Source: Planctomycetota bacterium (lineage in GTDB: Bacteria; Planctomycetota; Phycisphaerae; UBA1845). From it: a DNA stretch of 39,939 nt. Of the stretch, positions 17,467 through 26,262 are shown one piece after another. The position numbers and the translations under genes were made by a program. Position 1 is the stretch's first letter, and each line of letters begins with the position of its first letter. The notes beneath the pieces are model-generated. The model made no database searches, was not told where the DNA came from, and saw nothing but the letters and a program-made list of their open reading frames with translations. The stretch covers positions 1-39,939 of the forward strand of contig JAJRWX010000048.1 in assembly GCA_024276605.1 (NCBI GenBank). Reading direction: 5' to 3'.

Positions 17467-18069
17467 ATGAATACCTATAACAGAATGTCTCCGCTTACCG
17501 CATTTTTCCTGGGGTTATTCGGGGTGGGCGCCGTAGGCATTGCAGCCGGTACTTCGGTCGTACTGTATACGCTGCGTGTGGTAGATGGTGAACTGGACAC
17601 GGCTGTGGGGCTGGCTGGACGCATCGTGGGGGAAGTGTCTGAAGTTCTGGAGGATCTTCCCGGAGGCTTCGGGGATTTGGCGAGTTTCAAACGGTCCCCA
17701 ACATATGTCCAACAGGTTGAGGTATCCGCACAAATCGTATCTGTTGCGGGTCGCGATCGTGTTCGCCCGGTGTTGACTGTGATCAACAAGGGAAATGAGG
17801 TGATTTCCGGTCTCGCCGTTCGGGTGACGGCGTTGGATGGGCGTGGCGTTCCGATGGTTGATTGGACGGAGGTTGTCGCGACACCTATCGCCGTGGATGA
17901 CGATGCATGGCGTGGCCCGATGATGCCGGGGGCCACACGACATGTAGCGCTATCATCGTATCGAGGATTGTTCGAGATGGTTCAAGGTCTCACTACACAT
18001 GTCGAAATTTCTGATGTGTGGGTATGGAGCGGTGAGAAAAAAGTCGAAGGATTAGCTAGCGCGGGATAA
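17467..18069 (+). CDS. Hypothetical membrane-anchored protein
   Basis: 200 residues. A GGGAG-containing site (CTAGGGAGATTAAATC) precedes ATG 17467. Residues about 10-35 form one transmembrane helix (AFFLGLFGVGAVGIAAGTSVVLY). Then comes a short linker and a beta-rich domain from about residue 75 (VQQVEVSAQIVSVAGRDRVRPVLTVINKGNEVISGLAVRVTAL). That spacing and the NKGNEVISGLAVRV pattern resemble extracellular domains that describe a conserved surface strand pair, but I do not recognise a family. It stands alone between the gene-free region and the convergent M16 protease. A 9-bp inverted repeat, GATAACTAT/ATAGTTATC, overlaps its stop (18065-18100). Confidence 0.7.
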   Translation: MNTYNRMSPLTAFFLGLFGVGAVGIAAGTSVVLYTLRVVDGELDTAVGLAGRIVGEVSEVLEDLPGGFGDLASFKRSPTYVQQVEVSAQIVSVAGRDRVRPVLTVINKGNEVISGLAVRVTALDGRGVPMVDWTEVVATPIAVDDDAWRGPMMPGATRHVALSSYRGLFEMVQGLTTHVEISDVWVWSGEKKVEGLASAG

Positions 18070-18117
18070 CTATGATGTAGTGACAATAAGAATAGTTATC
18101 GGTTGCGAATAGGAAAT

Positions 18118-18149
18118 GAAAAAGCCCCGCTCGTAAAACGAACGGGGCT
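18118..18149 (-). terminator. Terminator for the M16 protease gene
   Basis: On the minus strand, AGCCCCGTTCGT and ACGAGCGGGGCT form a 12-position stem with one mismatch (18123-18149), followed by TTTTTC. There is no T tract on the plus side, so it serves the minus-strand gene that ends at 18186. Confidence 0.8.
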
Positions 18150-18185
18150 AGTGTGTGTCGGACCTACTTTAGTGATCCGAATGAA

Positions 18186-21017
18186 TTATTTATTAGCCGG
18201 TTTCCCTGGGGTTTTTGCGGGCACGGCTGTGACACGGAACTGACGCTGCGGTGTGTAGTATTTCTTGAATACGCGCAAGATTTGAGCCGCCGTGATGTTC
18301 TCGAAGGCCTGCTTTTCTGACTTGGCCGCTGCCAGGGTTCGTCCGTGCAGATCGAAATCTGATAGTAAGCTCGACCAATAGCGAGGCTCGCGCATATCAG
18401 AGTCCAGGTGGTTGGCAATTTGTTTCTTGGCGTTGTCTAATTCTTCCTGCGTAGGGCCTTCTTCAGCGAATTTGGCGAACATCCGGTGAACTTCATCGTT
18501 CACTTTGTTGACGTTTTCAGGATCACACGGTGCGCCCGCAGAAAACACACCGCTGTCAGCATAAACCCACGAAGCGGAATTTCTCGCTCGTATCGAATAT
18601 ACGATGGATAGCTCTTCGCGTACACGTTTAATCAGCTTACTTGAGAGGATATTGCCAGCCGCCTGCAAGGCGCGACGATCGTCTACGTTGCGTCCTTCAC
18701 AACCGACAAATCCCGCAAATGCCATCGCCTGAGGGGTGACGGTATCGACGATAATATCCCGGTTGAGCGGGCCTGTGGGTCTTGCAAACCTACGGAGTTT
18801 GTTCAGGTGGTCCGCTCGGCGAGGTCGCGTCGGCAGCGAGCCTAGATAGCGGGCGGCCAGTTCCATCGCAGTGTCGCGATCCATCTCACCTACAATCGAA
18901 ACTTCGATGGGTGCATTTTTGCGTAGCCTATCAAACCACGCTTGCCCTTTGGCTAAAGTTTGCGCCTTGACCGATTCTTTCTTAGGAAAAGGCGTTCGTG
19001 GATCGTCGCCTGATAGAAGATTAAACATGCCTATCATGCCGACAAAACGAGGCATTTTTTCAAACATGTCAATTTGTTGGAGGGTGCTTTTTTGCCAATT
19101 ATCGAAGACCGCCTGCTCAATTTTTCCATCAGAAAGAATGGCATGCACGAGCTTTAGGCCGGTCTCCAGGTCTTCTGGCGATCCGCTGATTCTTGCGCCG
19201 AATATATCGCCACCACTGGATGGGCGTACGTTGATGTTCTTGCCAGTCATCAAATCACGTACATTCGTGGAAGTCAGACGGCTGGTTGCCGGATCGGAAA
19301 AGGCTAAGCTGGCAACATTAGTCACACCGTTGTTATCGACGGTTTCTTCAATGGCGCCACCGGCAAGATGGATACTGACTATGACCATGTCTTCTTTATA
19401 ATCCATAAAGCGATGATGAACCCGCACGTTATTGGATAGCCAAGCGCTGGTAATACCAAGCTCAGTATCCGTGACCGATTCAACAATTCTTCCGGCTTGA
19501 GGCAATGAGGCGAGCAATCCAGTTGGCGTTTCTTTTTGCTCCGGGGGGGTAACCTTTTTTGACCATGCGGCACGAGCGACGGTTTGGACTTCTTGACGGG
19601 TTGGTACGGAGGTTCCTTCTTTATCCGTCATCGTGACCACGTAGGCGAATGTGCCGGGTGTGAAGTTGTTTTGGAAGGACTCATTGATTTCGCTTAGCTT
19701 GATACGCGGGAGAAACTCTTTATGCAAATCCAGCTTCTGCTGAGCTGACATGGTTGGTTCTTCGTTGTTAAGATTGAAGAGCATACCGAAGGCGAAGCGG
19801 CGAGAATTAGCCGTCGGCTCTGTTTTGACGGCACGCTCGGCATCTGCGAGAAGTTCTTTCTTGGCCAGATTGAATTCTCTTTCCACAAACCCAAACTGCC
19901 GTACTTGATTGACTTCGACAATCAATTGTTCGAGCATGACGGCCCAGTCTTGCGGCTCGCCCGATGCAGTGCCTGAAACGAGCACGGCATCTTGAAAGAA
20001 GCTATCCACGATGGCGTAGGCTCTGCGATACTTGGCTTGGCCGCTATTAACTTTCTCTTCAAAACGTCGACCTATTAGCCAGCTACCGATTGATTCAACA
20101 AGCTCGTTACGCCATAGCTCAGTGGTCGTTGTGGCTGGACGTGCGGGAAGAATGTTTGTCATCTCGACGTCGCAAAACGGCATTTCGGCATCCGTTACGA
20201 CAATGGCGCGTTGTTTAGTAAACGGTTTGAATTCAGCGCTTTTATCTACACGAGCTGGAACAGTAGCCTTATGCTGACCAAACCATTTCTCGATGGAAGG
20301 TATCATGGTTGAGATGTCTGCGTTGCCGACGATAAACACGTCGACGTTTTCGGGGCGATACCATGCGCGATAGTAATCATTGAATTCCGGTTGTTGGGCA
20401 TGGGAGATGATTTCTTCAGAGCCGATCGGTAATCGTTTCGCGAAACGCGAACCTTCGAACAATTCCGGCCATAGTTTATCGCGGATACGCTGGAACGAGC
20501 TTTTGCCCGCACGCGATTCTTCCAACACAATACCACGCTCTTTATCTATCTCCTCCTTGAGCATCAACGCTCGAAATACCTGGTCACTTAGCACCATCAT
20601 ACCTTTGTCGATCTGTGGTTGCGTGGTGTCTGGTAGGAATAACATGTAGGCTGTTTGGTCGAATGAAGTAAAGGCGTTGACATCCGCGCCGAATTCCATC
20701 CCGATACTTTCGAAGTATGGAATAAGTTCACCGGGTGCAAAATTCTCCGATCCATTGAATGCCATGTGTTCAATAAAGTGAGCCAAACCACGTTGTTGCT
20801 CTGTTTCGTTTAGAGAGCCGGTGTCGACACGAGCGAGTACCCACATTTTGCCCGGAGGATTGTCGTGCTTGCGGAAGTGCCAAGTGACGCCATTACCTAG
20901 TTTCCCCGTTTTAATCATTGGGTCAGTAGGTAGTGGTCGGGCGCTAACCAGCGTTGTGCTCATCAACGTGGAAAGCATCGCGGTCCACAGCAGTAGATGC
21001 TTACGAGGAGTTGTCAT
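18186..21017 (-). CDS. M16-family zinc metalloprotease (insulinase/pitrilysin type), exported
   Basis: 943 residues. Start chosen at ATG 21017: AAAGGA lies 7 bases upstream, and a signal peptide follows directly (LLLWTAMLSTLMSTTLVSA, 8-26). A start at 21056 would add 13 residues without a ribosome site. The inverted zinc motif HxxEH is H80-F-I-E83-H84, and the third ligand is likely E160 in EIDKERGIVLEES. The protein holds two M16 halves: the first, active one at about 35-270 with its C-terminal partner to about 480, and a second, inactive one at about 520-930 (MDRDTAMELAARYLGSLPTR, AFAGFVGCEGRN). Length fits the long bacterial forms. Such proteases degrade peptides in the periplasm. No partner subunit gene is adjacent. 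The gene is monocistronic with its own terminator. Confidence 0.94.
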   Translation of the reverse strand: MTTPRKHLLLWTAMLSTLMSTTLVSARPLPTDPMIKTGKLGNGVTWHFRKHDNPPGKMWVLARVDTGSLNETEQQRGLAHFIEHMAFNGSENFAPGELIPYFESIGMEFGADVNAFTSFDQTAYMLFLPDTTQPQIDKGMMVLSDQVFRALMLKEEIDKERGIVLEESRAGKSSFQRIRDKLWPELFEGSRFAKRLPIGSEEIISHAQQPEFNDYYRAWYRPENVDVFIVGNADISTMIPSIEKWFGQHKATVPARVDKSAEFKPFTKQRAIVVTDAEMPFCDVEMTNILPARPATTTTELWRNELVESIGSWLIGRRFEEKVNSGQAKYRRAYAIVDSFFQDAVLVSGTASGEPQDWAVMLEQLIVEVNQVRQFGFVEREFNLAKKELLADAERAVKTEPTANSRRFAFGMLFNLNNEEPTMSAQQKLDLHKEFLPRIKLSEINESFQNNFTPGTFAYVVTMTDKEGTSVPTRQEVQTVARAAWSKKVTPPEQKETPTGLLASLPQAGRIVESVTDTELGITSAWLSNNVRVHHRFMDYKEDMVIVSIHLAGGAIEETVDNNGVTNVASLAFSDPATSRLTSTNVRDLMTGKNINVRPSSGGDIFGARISGSPEDLETGLKLVHAILSDGKIEQAVFDNWQKSTLQQIDMFEKMPRFVGMIGMFNLLSGDDPRTPFPKKESVKAQTLAKGQAWFDRLRKNAPIEVSIVGEMDRDTAMELAARYLGSLPTRPRRADHLNKLRRFARPTGPLNRDIIVDTVTPQAMAFAGFVGCEGRNVDDRRALQAAGNILSSKLIKRVREELSIVYSIRARNSASWVYADSGVFSAGAPCDPENVNKVNDEVHRMFAKFAEEGPTQEELDNAKKQIANHLDSDMREPRYWSSLLSDFDLHGRTLAAAKSEKQAFENITAAQILRVFKKYYTPQRQFRVTAVPAKTPGKPANK

Positions 21018-21281
21018 GATTAATCCTTTCTCGATCGATGCGGTGACGATTGTCAACCTGGAAAATTATCGCGAAAATTCAGTTGCCGCTAAACACTTCG
21101 GCAGGGGATCACAACGGATTCCCCCGTTGCGGGAGGAAGCGAATGCCCTATTTGTAACATAAGGCTTGCCTCCGAACCAGTGGCTTGGCAAAAGATATTT
21201 TGTGTTATTATGTGCGTGGAAAGGCATTATCGCAGGCTCTAACTTGACAGTAGGTATTCTCAATTTACCGTCTTGCGTATC

Positions 21282-22412
21282 ATGGAAGGGATTATTACGA
21301 AAATCATCGAGCCGGCAGATGACACAGCGCGAGCCAAAGCTGTTCATGAGGCTGTTCGAGTATTAGATAGGGGCGGCATAATCGCGTTTCCTACTGAAAC
21401 CGTCTATGGCGTTGGGTGTCGTGTTGACCGACCAGAGGCGGTTGATCGGTTGCGGTTATTGAAGAACCGATCTAGAGAAAAAGCTTTTACGGTGCATGTA
21501 GCTGATCGGGCGACAGCGGATCGAGTTGTCCACAATTTGAGTGGGACTGCAAAACGTCTGATGAGAAAGGCCTGGCCCGGCCCCCTCACGCTGATTATAC
21601 CTGCAGGTAATTCTGCGGAATCTCCCCTAGTCAAAGATCTAGGTGAAGCTGTTCATGATGCCATGTACTACGACGGATTAGTCGGACTTCGATGTCCGAG
21701 TGATCTCATATCGCAACAACTGCTACAGCAGCTTCCAGTGCCCGTGGTCGCTGCTAGTGCCAATCTTGCGGGGCAATCGGCTGCTATTGATGGACCAAGT
21801 GTTCGAAATGTGTTGAAAGACAAGATTGAACTCATTATTGATGGTGGGCCGACGCAATACCAAAAAGCATCTACCATTGTACGTGTGGATGGTCAGTCTA
21901 TTGAGATTCTTCGGGAAGGTGTCTACGATCGGCGTATGGTTGAGCGGTTTGCCACATTACGGTTGTTATTTGTGTGTACGGGAAACACATGCAGAAGTCC
22001 GATGGCTGAGGCGCTCGCACGTCAGTGGTTGGCCGATTATTATGCTTGCCGGGTTGAAGAGCTTGCCGATCATCGGATTGAGGTCAGTTCAGCGGGATTG
22101 GCTGGTGGACATGGGGGGGCTACGACAGAGGCTATTAAGGTGATGGAGCAACGGGGCGTTAGTTTGGGGGGGCATCGCTCCCAAAGTTTGACCGTTGAAC
22201 GCGTTGAACAGGCGGATTATGTCTATGCCATGACGCAATCGCACCAACGCGGCATTTTAGGGCTAGCACCACATATGGATGATCGTGTATGCTTATTGCT
22301 GGAAGGCCGTGAGGTATCTGATCCCATAGGCGGGGATGTGGACCAATATGAGTCGTGTGCCCGTAACATCGAAGCTGGTGTTCACGCGCGACTCAAGGAG
22401 ATCGACCTGTGA
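21282..22412 (+). CDS. Fusion: Sua5/YrdC threonylcarbamoyl-AMP synthase plus low-molecular-weight phosphatase of arginine-phosphatase type
   Basis: 376 residues from ATG 21282 (an in-frame TTG at 21273 is possible; neither has a clear ribosome site). Residues about 15-205 are the Sua5/YrdC/TsaC domain (GGIIAFPTETVYGVGC, RSREKAFTVHV, AWPGPLTLIIPA, VGLRCPSD, VVAASANLAGQ), which makes threonylcarbamoyl-AMP for the t6A37 modification of ANN-decoding tRNAs. Residues about 227-376 are a low-molecular-weight phosphatase with the C-x5-R loop at C232 to R238 and a later Asp-Pro (SDPIGGD) as general acid. Thr236 inside the loop (CTGNTCRS) matches Bacillus YwlE, where that Thr sets phospho-arginine over phospho-tyrosine specificity. 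The following rpiB overlaps it by 4 bases. The order Sua5, YwlE, RpiB matches the Bacillus ywl cluster. Confidence 0.92.
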   Translation: MEGIITKIIEPADDTARAKAVHEAVRVLDRGGIIAFPTETVYGVGCRVDRPEAVDRLRLLKNRSREKAFTVHVADRATADRVVHNLSGTAKRLMRKAWPGPLTLIIPAGNSAESPLVKDLGEAVHDAMYYDGLVGLRCPSDLISQQLLQQLPVPVVAASANLAGQSAAIDGPSVRNVLKDKIELIIDGGPTQYQKASTIVRVDGQSIEILREGVYDRRMVERFATLRLLFVCTGNTCRSPMAEALARQWLADYYACRVEELADHRIEVSSAGLAGGHGGATTEAIKVMEQRGVSLGGHRSQSLTVERVEQADYVYAMTQSHQRGILGLAPHMDDRVCLLLEGREVSDPIGGDVDQYESCARNIEAGVHARLKEIDL

Positions 22413-22861
22413 AAGTTGCCATTTCGAGCGATCATCGAGGATATGCTGCCAAGGAAAATGTCCGAGCGCATCTGGAACAGGCTAACCATACCGTGACTGA
22501 TTTTGGTTGTGGTGAGGGTGAGCCTTGTGACTATCCGGATACCGGGATCGCCGGTGCGATCTCTGTGGCTACGAAAGAAAATGATCGAGCTATTTTGTTT
22601 TGTGGGACGGGGATTGGCATGTCGATTTCAGCCAATAAAGTTACAGGAATTCGGGCAGCGCTTTGTCACGATGAATTGACAGCGGAAATGTCCCGCCGAC
22701 ATAACAACGCCAACGTGCTATGCCTACCGGCTGACCTTTTGGGTGAGGAAGTGTTACGCCGCGTGGTAGACGTGTGGTTGCGTACGGAGTATGAAGGTGG
22801 TCGTCACGAACGAAGACTACAAAAGATCGCTGATTATGAATCAAACGGTCGTTGTACATAG
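22409..22861 (+). CDS. rpiB: Ribose-5-phosphate isomerase B
   Basis: 150 residues. The GTG start overlaps the previous stop as GTGA, and AAGGAG sits 8 bases upstream inside the preceding gene, so translation is coupled. The enzyme interconverts ribose-5-phosphate and ribulose-5-phosphate. Family signs: SSDHRGY (7-13) for phosphosugar binding, the active-site cysteine in AILFCGTGIGMSISANK, and the RRHNNANVLCLPA segment with the conserved His and Asn. Full length for the RpiB/LacAB family. LacA/LacB subunits are unlikely because there is a single gene and no galactose cluster. Confidence 0.93.
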   Translation: MKVAISSDHRGYAAKENVRAHLEQANHTVTDFGCGEGEPCDYPDTGIAGAISVATKENDRAILFCGTGIGMSISANKVTGIRAALCHDELTAEMSRRHNNANVLCLPADLLGEEVLRRVVDVWLRTEYEGGRHERRLQKIADYESNGRCT

Positions 22862-22883
22862 TGGACGTATTGTATACCTGCCG

Positions 22884-23843
22884 TTAATCAATCTCTGCAT
22901 TCAATAGCTTTCCGACATGACATGCAACGCTGTTGCCCAGCGCTTCGAGGTGATATCCCCCTTCGAGCACACTGACTAGCCTACCCTGTGCCGATTGTTT
23001 TGCGATGCGTAACATAGCATTAGTCATCCAGCCGAATGATTCCGTATCCAATTCGATTGGCGCGAGAGGATCCAAACGGTGGGCATCGAACCCGGCAGAT
23101 ATGAGAACGAACTCCGGGGCAAACGATTCTGCCAATGGTATGACTTTATCATTAAAGGCTGCAAGGTAGATGGCATCGGAACTCGGCGGTGTCATGGGGA
23201 TGTTTAGCGTGAAACCTTCGCCGTCACCTATGCCACGCTCAGTGTCTTGGCCTGTACCGGGATAGACAATACTTGGATGACCGTGCAGGCTGATAAACAA
23301 AACGCGCGGATCAGTTTCGAATAGATGCTGTGTACCGTTGCCGTGGTGAACATCCCAATCCAAAATGAGAACACGCGACAGTTGATATTTATCCAACAAA
23401 TGTTGAGTGGCTATGGCGATATTGTTGAATATGCAAAAGCCCATTGAAATTCCCTTCTCGGCATGATGGCCGGGTGGACGCACGGCGCAAAATGCATGAT
23501 CGAGCTGCTTCTCCATCACTAGATCAACGCTGTGAATGACGGTTCCAGCCGCTAGGCAAGCGATGTCAAAACTTTTAGCGCAAATCGCGCTGTCAGGTGT
23601 ATCAAGAAATGCTTGATTCTTGCGGCAGGATGACTCAGCGCGAGCGATGTATGCGGCGTCATGTATGCGATGGACGAGTTCTATGTCAATCGAGGTGGAG
23701 GTTATGGGGACGCATTGTTCGGTTATCCCGGTTTCTCGAAGACGGCGTTCAATGGCAGCAAGACGTTGCGGACGTTCTGGATGATCCGGGCCGGTTAGAT
23801 GTTTTTGAAATAATGAATCCTGTGCGAGACCGGTTTTAGCCAT
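22884..23843 (-). CDS. Class II histone-deacetylase-like zinc deacetylase
   Basis: 319 residues from ATG 23843 (MAKTGLAQDSLF). A frame start 17 codons upstream adds a stretch not seen in the family and has no ribosome site. Family motifs: HPERPQRL (21-28), RPPGHHAEKG with the catalytic His pair (H126, H127), ILDWDVHHGNGTQ with zinc ligands D164 and H166, the third ligand Asp in ISAGFDAH, and the transition-state Tyr in LEGGYHLEAL. All catalytic residues are present. In bacteria these enzymes deacetylate polyamines, acetoin-related or protein lysine substrates; the substrate here is unknown. It is convergent with rpiB, with only 22 bases between the stops. Confidence 0.93.
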   Translation of the reverse strand: MAKTGLAQDSLFQKHLTGPDHPERPQRLAAIERRLRETGITEQCVPITSTSIDIELVHRIHDAAYIARAESSCRKNQAFLDTPDSAICAKSFDIACLAAGTVIHSVDLVMEKQLDHAFCAVRPPGHHAEKGISMGFCIFNNIAIATQHLLDKYQLSRVLILDWDVHHGNGTQHLFETDPRVLFISLHGHPSIVYPGTGQDTERGIGDGEGFTLNIPMTPPSSDAIYLAAFNDKVIPLAESFAPEFVLISAGFDAHRLDPLAPIELDTESFGWMTNAMLRIAKQSAQGRLVSVLEGGYHLEALGNSVACHVGKLLNAEID

Positions 23844-23922
23844 GGTTGTTCTCTTACTCTGAATCACGATTCCATCATTTGTGGGGCGACACATGGTTCA
23901 TCTACACAGACATGATTCCGTT

Positions 23923-23953
23923 GGTCCGCGCGGGCTAAAGCTCGCGGCTTGTT
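23923..23953 (+). repeat. Dispersed palindromic repeat, copy 1
   Basis: GGTCCGCGCGGGCTAAAGC (23923-23941) is repeated exactly, inverted, at 37568-37586. Similarity continues a few bases further (GCCGCGAGCTTTAG against GCCGAGGGCTTTAG). The GGGCTAAAGCTCGC part can fold on itself. Confidence 0.7.
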
Positions 23954-23967
23954 GGGATGCCTGCTTG

Positions 23968-24546
23968 TTAGGGCGTTATACGTTTGCTGGTCCCGCTCAT
24001 CTCTCCAATGCGAAAAATATGCCAGCCGTCCCATTGATTCCAGGTCCATTCGAGGGTGTCGTTGTCGATCTGGTGGATCGTACCTTTGCTAATCACACTA
24101 CACCAGCCATTACGACCGACCGTTTTTATGTGCCAAGTTCGTGCAGGCTGATCGAACGTGGCTGTACCTTGCGCGGTCTCGCCAAAACCGTCGAACCACC
24201 AGAATCGATAGACGCTAGCTCTGTTATCCCATGTCCAAACACTCATACCACCCATGGGGCCTAACTGATCTAAATCAAAGTTGGATTGATCGACGAGGAA
24301 GCGATCGTTGCAGATCCACTTGGCCTCACTCGTGCCCACCGTCATCATCTGATCCTTCAATCCCATCATTTTTACTTGCCCGGTGGTTTTCCATTTGCCG
24401 GCTAACATGTCTAAATGCTTGAGTTGAGGAGATGGACCGGGCATGAACTTTTTTATGGTTTCAATGTCGAAGTTAGGGCGAAGACAACCTCCCGACGCCA
24501 ACATAACTATGACCAAGACGAGTAAGGTGGGCAGATGACGGCTCAT
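23968..24546 (-). CDS. DUF1579-like exported lipoprotein
   Basis: 192 residues from ATG 24546 (GGAG 8 bases upstream). The N-terminus is hydrophobic (HLPTLLVLVIVMLASGGC) with a loose lipobox SGGC at Cys21. The body has the pattern HLDMLAGKWKTTGQVKM, EAKWICNDRFLVDQ, GPMGGMSVWTWDNRASVYRFWWFDGFG and TWHIKTV, which is the layout of the DUF1579 family (a lipocalin-like beta barrel of about 150 residues, function unknown). The family assignment is from memory of its motif spacing. It is divergent from the HAD phosphatase gene. Confidence 0.78.
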   Translation of the reverse strand: MSRHLPTLLVLVIVMLASGGCLRPNFDIETIKKFMPGPSPQLKHLDMLAGKWKTTGQVKMMGLKDQMMTVGTSEAKWICNDRFLVDQSNFDLDQLGPMGGMSVWTWDNRASVYRFWWFDGFGETAQGTATFDQPARTWHIKTVGRNGWCSVISKGTIHQIDNDTLEWTWNQWDGWHIFRIGEMSGTSKRITP

Positions 24547-24740
24547 CAATATCACTCCAGGCATACACGAACATCAGTGCGATGCAAAAGAAAGGGCATG
24601 TTATCTGTTGCCCCTTCATACGACAAGGGCGTAAGCATTAAATGTGATCATACGCAATCCATACCTACGATATTGAATGATGATGATATGCTGTAAACGA
24701 ACTGCTTGACACTTTATTACGTGTACGTGACCATCGGGTG

Positions 24741-25403
24741 ATGGTTATTCAAAATAAATTCGGTGTCATATTTGATATGGACGGCGTGCTTGTTGACTCT
24801 GCGGACGCACATCTGCAAAGCTTTCAACTGTTGGCGAGAGAAAACGGTAAGGAAGTGACCAAGGCACAGTTTGCCACAACCTTTGGCCGACAGAACCGTG
24901 ACATCATCCCCATTCTAATCGGTGAGACTGACGAAGCGGCTGTTGCTGTTCTAGCAGATCGAAAAGAGGCTATCTATCGCGATCTTGTTCGGGACGATAT
25001 GCCTGTCGTGGAGGGTGCGGTGGCGCTGATCGAAGCATTGCATAGCCGAGGGGCGAAGTTGGCGGTGGGTTCTTCAGGGCCTTTGCCGAATGTCGAGCTA
25101 GTCCTGGAAGCGATGGGTGTAAGCGATATGATGCATGCTATTGTCAGTGGAGATGATGTCATGCGTGGCAAACCTCATCCGGATGTGTTTGTTCAAGCAT
25201 GTCGTCGCTTAGACCTTTCACCATGCCACTGTATTGTCATCGAAGATGCCCCAGCCGGAATTGCGGCGGCTAAGGCGGCGGGTACTTATGCGGTCGCCGT
25301 GATGATACACTACGCGAGAGATGCGTTTACCGGGGCTGATATGATTGTTGAAAGGCTGGGCGATCTGTCCGTTGACGATCTTCTATCACTTATTTCAGGT
25401 TGA
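24741..25403 (+). CDS. HAD-superfamily hydrolase, beta-phosphoglucomutase-like
   Basis: 220 residues. ATG 24741 directly follows an in-frame GTG at 24738; neither has a ribosome site, so the start may differ by one codon. All four HAD motifs are present: FDMDGVLVDS with nucleophile D12 and acid D14, VGSSG (motif II Ser), RGKPHPDVF (motif III Lys) and IEDAPAGIAAAKAAG (motif IV acids). The cap inserts after motif I, so this is subfamily IA. Such proteins dephosphorylate sugar phosphates or act as phosphoglucomutases; the substrate is not predictable. Confidence 0.92.
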   Translation: MVIQNKFGVIFDMDGVLVDSADAHLQSFQLLARENGKEVTKAQFATTFGRQNRDIIPILIGETDEAAVAVLADRKEAIYRDLVRDDMPVVEGAVALIEALHSRGAKLAVGSSGPLPNVELVLEAMGVSDMMHAIVSGDDVMRGKPHPDVFVQACRRLDLSPCHCIVIEDAPAGIAAAKAAGTYAVAVMIHYARDAFTGADMIVERLGDLSVDDLLSLISG

Positions 25404-25460
25404 TGTTGATCGTTTCCGATGCATACAATGCACGGGATACTATACGTTAATGGGAAGCTG

Positions 25461-25613
25461 ATGATGATTAGTAAGCTGATGGTATTGGGGGTTGTGCTTT
25501 GCTTGGCGGGCGTGGGCTTGAAAATCGCCTATTGTTGAGGACATCCACTTGATATGCTCGGTACGGGCATGGTGCTTGCGGCAATACCGTGTTTTATTAG
25601 GGTGAAAAAATGA
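25461..25613 (+). CDS. Small two-helix membrane protein with in-frame TGA, candidate selenoprotein
   Basis: Reading TGA 25536-25538 as an amino acid gives 50 residues from ATG 25461 (or 49 from the adjacent ATG 25464). The first part is a hydrophobic helix (MVLGVVLCLAGVGLKIAYC). The codon after Cys is TGA. The same frame then goes on as GHPLDMLGTGMVLAAIPCF, a second helix, and ends RVKK at TGA 25611. Hydrophobic helix, turn, helix and a basic tail on both sides of the TGA argue for one protein, not two. A hairpin with a GG-starting loop follows at the right distance. The alternative is a CGA (Arg) or TGG (Trp) codon changed to TGA. I do not know a named family for it. It is 47 bases after the HAD gene and convergent with the glycosylase gene. 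Confidence 0.5.
25554..25570 (+). promoter_or_regulatory. Candidate bacterial SECIS hairpin for TGA 25536
   Basis: ATGCTC (25554-25559) pairs with GGGCAT (25565-25570) over 6 bp including one T-G; loop GGTAC. The loop begins 22 bases after the TGA, inside the published 16-37 nt window, and has G at its first two positions. Confidence 0.45.
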
Positions 25614-25650
25614 TCGGTCATAAGTCATGCTCTATGATGAGACGTGATGA

Positions 25651-26262
25651 CTAATCGTTTAGTGGTATATTGTCGTGCGATCGCCAGAGATACCAGGCGG
25701 CTATCGAGCGGTGAGGTCGCCAAGGCTCTGCTATTTCGTTCATTTCAACGGTCTTTGGCAAGTCCTGGAAGTCGAATTGCCGTTGAACCGCCTTGCGCAC
25801 ACCGAGATCGTCCACCGGCCAAACGTCCGGTCTGGTTAGTACAAAGATCAAAAACATATGCACGGTCCAGACGCCGATGCCTTTTACTTGCGTTAGGATT
25901 TCGATGATCTCTTCATCAGGTAGCGATCTAATTTTTCGGATAGGAATGGTTCCGTCAGAAAAGTTAGTGGCTAAGTCATGCATGTAGTTTGATTTTTGTC
26001 CTGACAGGCCTGCGCCCCGCAATTGCTCTTTGGACAGGGTGAGTACGCCTGCGGGGGTAGGCGTGCGGCGGTGAAAGAGTTTGCGAAATCGTTGATTGAT
26101 CGTATAGGCTGCTTTGGTGGATAATTGCTGTGACACAATTGCGTCACACAGCGAGACGAAGTAGCGCCGCCGCGGTTTGATGGTGCACGGGCCTACTCGA
26201 TGAATAATACGGCGAAGCACCTTGTCACGGCGTTTGAGAAACTCTACAGATGTGTGATGCAT
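25651..26262 (-). CDS. AlkA-like DNA-3-methyladenine glycosylase (HhH-GPD)
   Basis: 203 residues from ATG 26262. It belongs to the helix-hairpin-helix GPD superfamily of base excision repair glycosylases. The hairpin is ILTQVKGIGVWTVHMFLIF, and the catalytic Asp lies in WPVDDLGVRKAV about 20 residues later. FVSLCDAIVSQQLSTKAA matches the N-terminal helix of the fold. There is no Cys cluster for an iron-sulfur site, which argues for the AlkA/Mag branch and against endonuclease III. Shorter than E. coli AlkA because its extra N-terminal domain is absent, as in many bacterial 3-methyladenine glycosylases. It probably removes alkylated adenine from DNA. Confidence 0.92.
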   Translation of the reverse strand: MHHTSVEFLKRRDKVLRRIIHRVGPCTIKPRRRYFVSLCDAIVSQQLSTKAAYTINQRFRKLFHRRTPTPAGVLTLSKEQLRGAGLSGQKSNYMHDLATNFSDGTIPIRKIRSLPDEEIIEILTQVKGIGVWTVHMFLIFVLTRPDVWPVDDLGVRKAVQRQFDFQDLPKTVEMNEIAEPWRPHRSIAAWYLWRSHDNIPLND

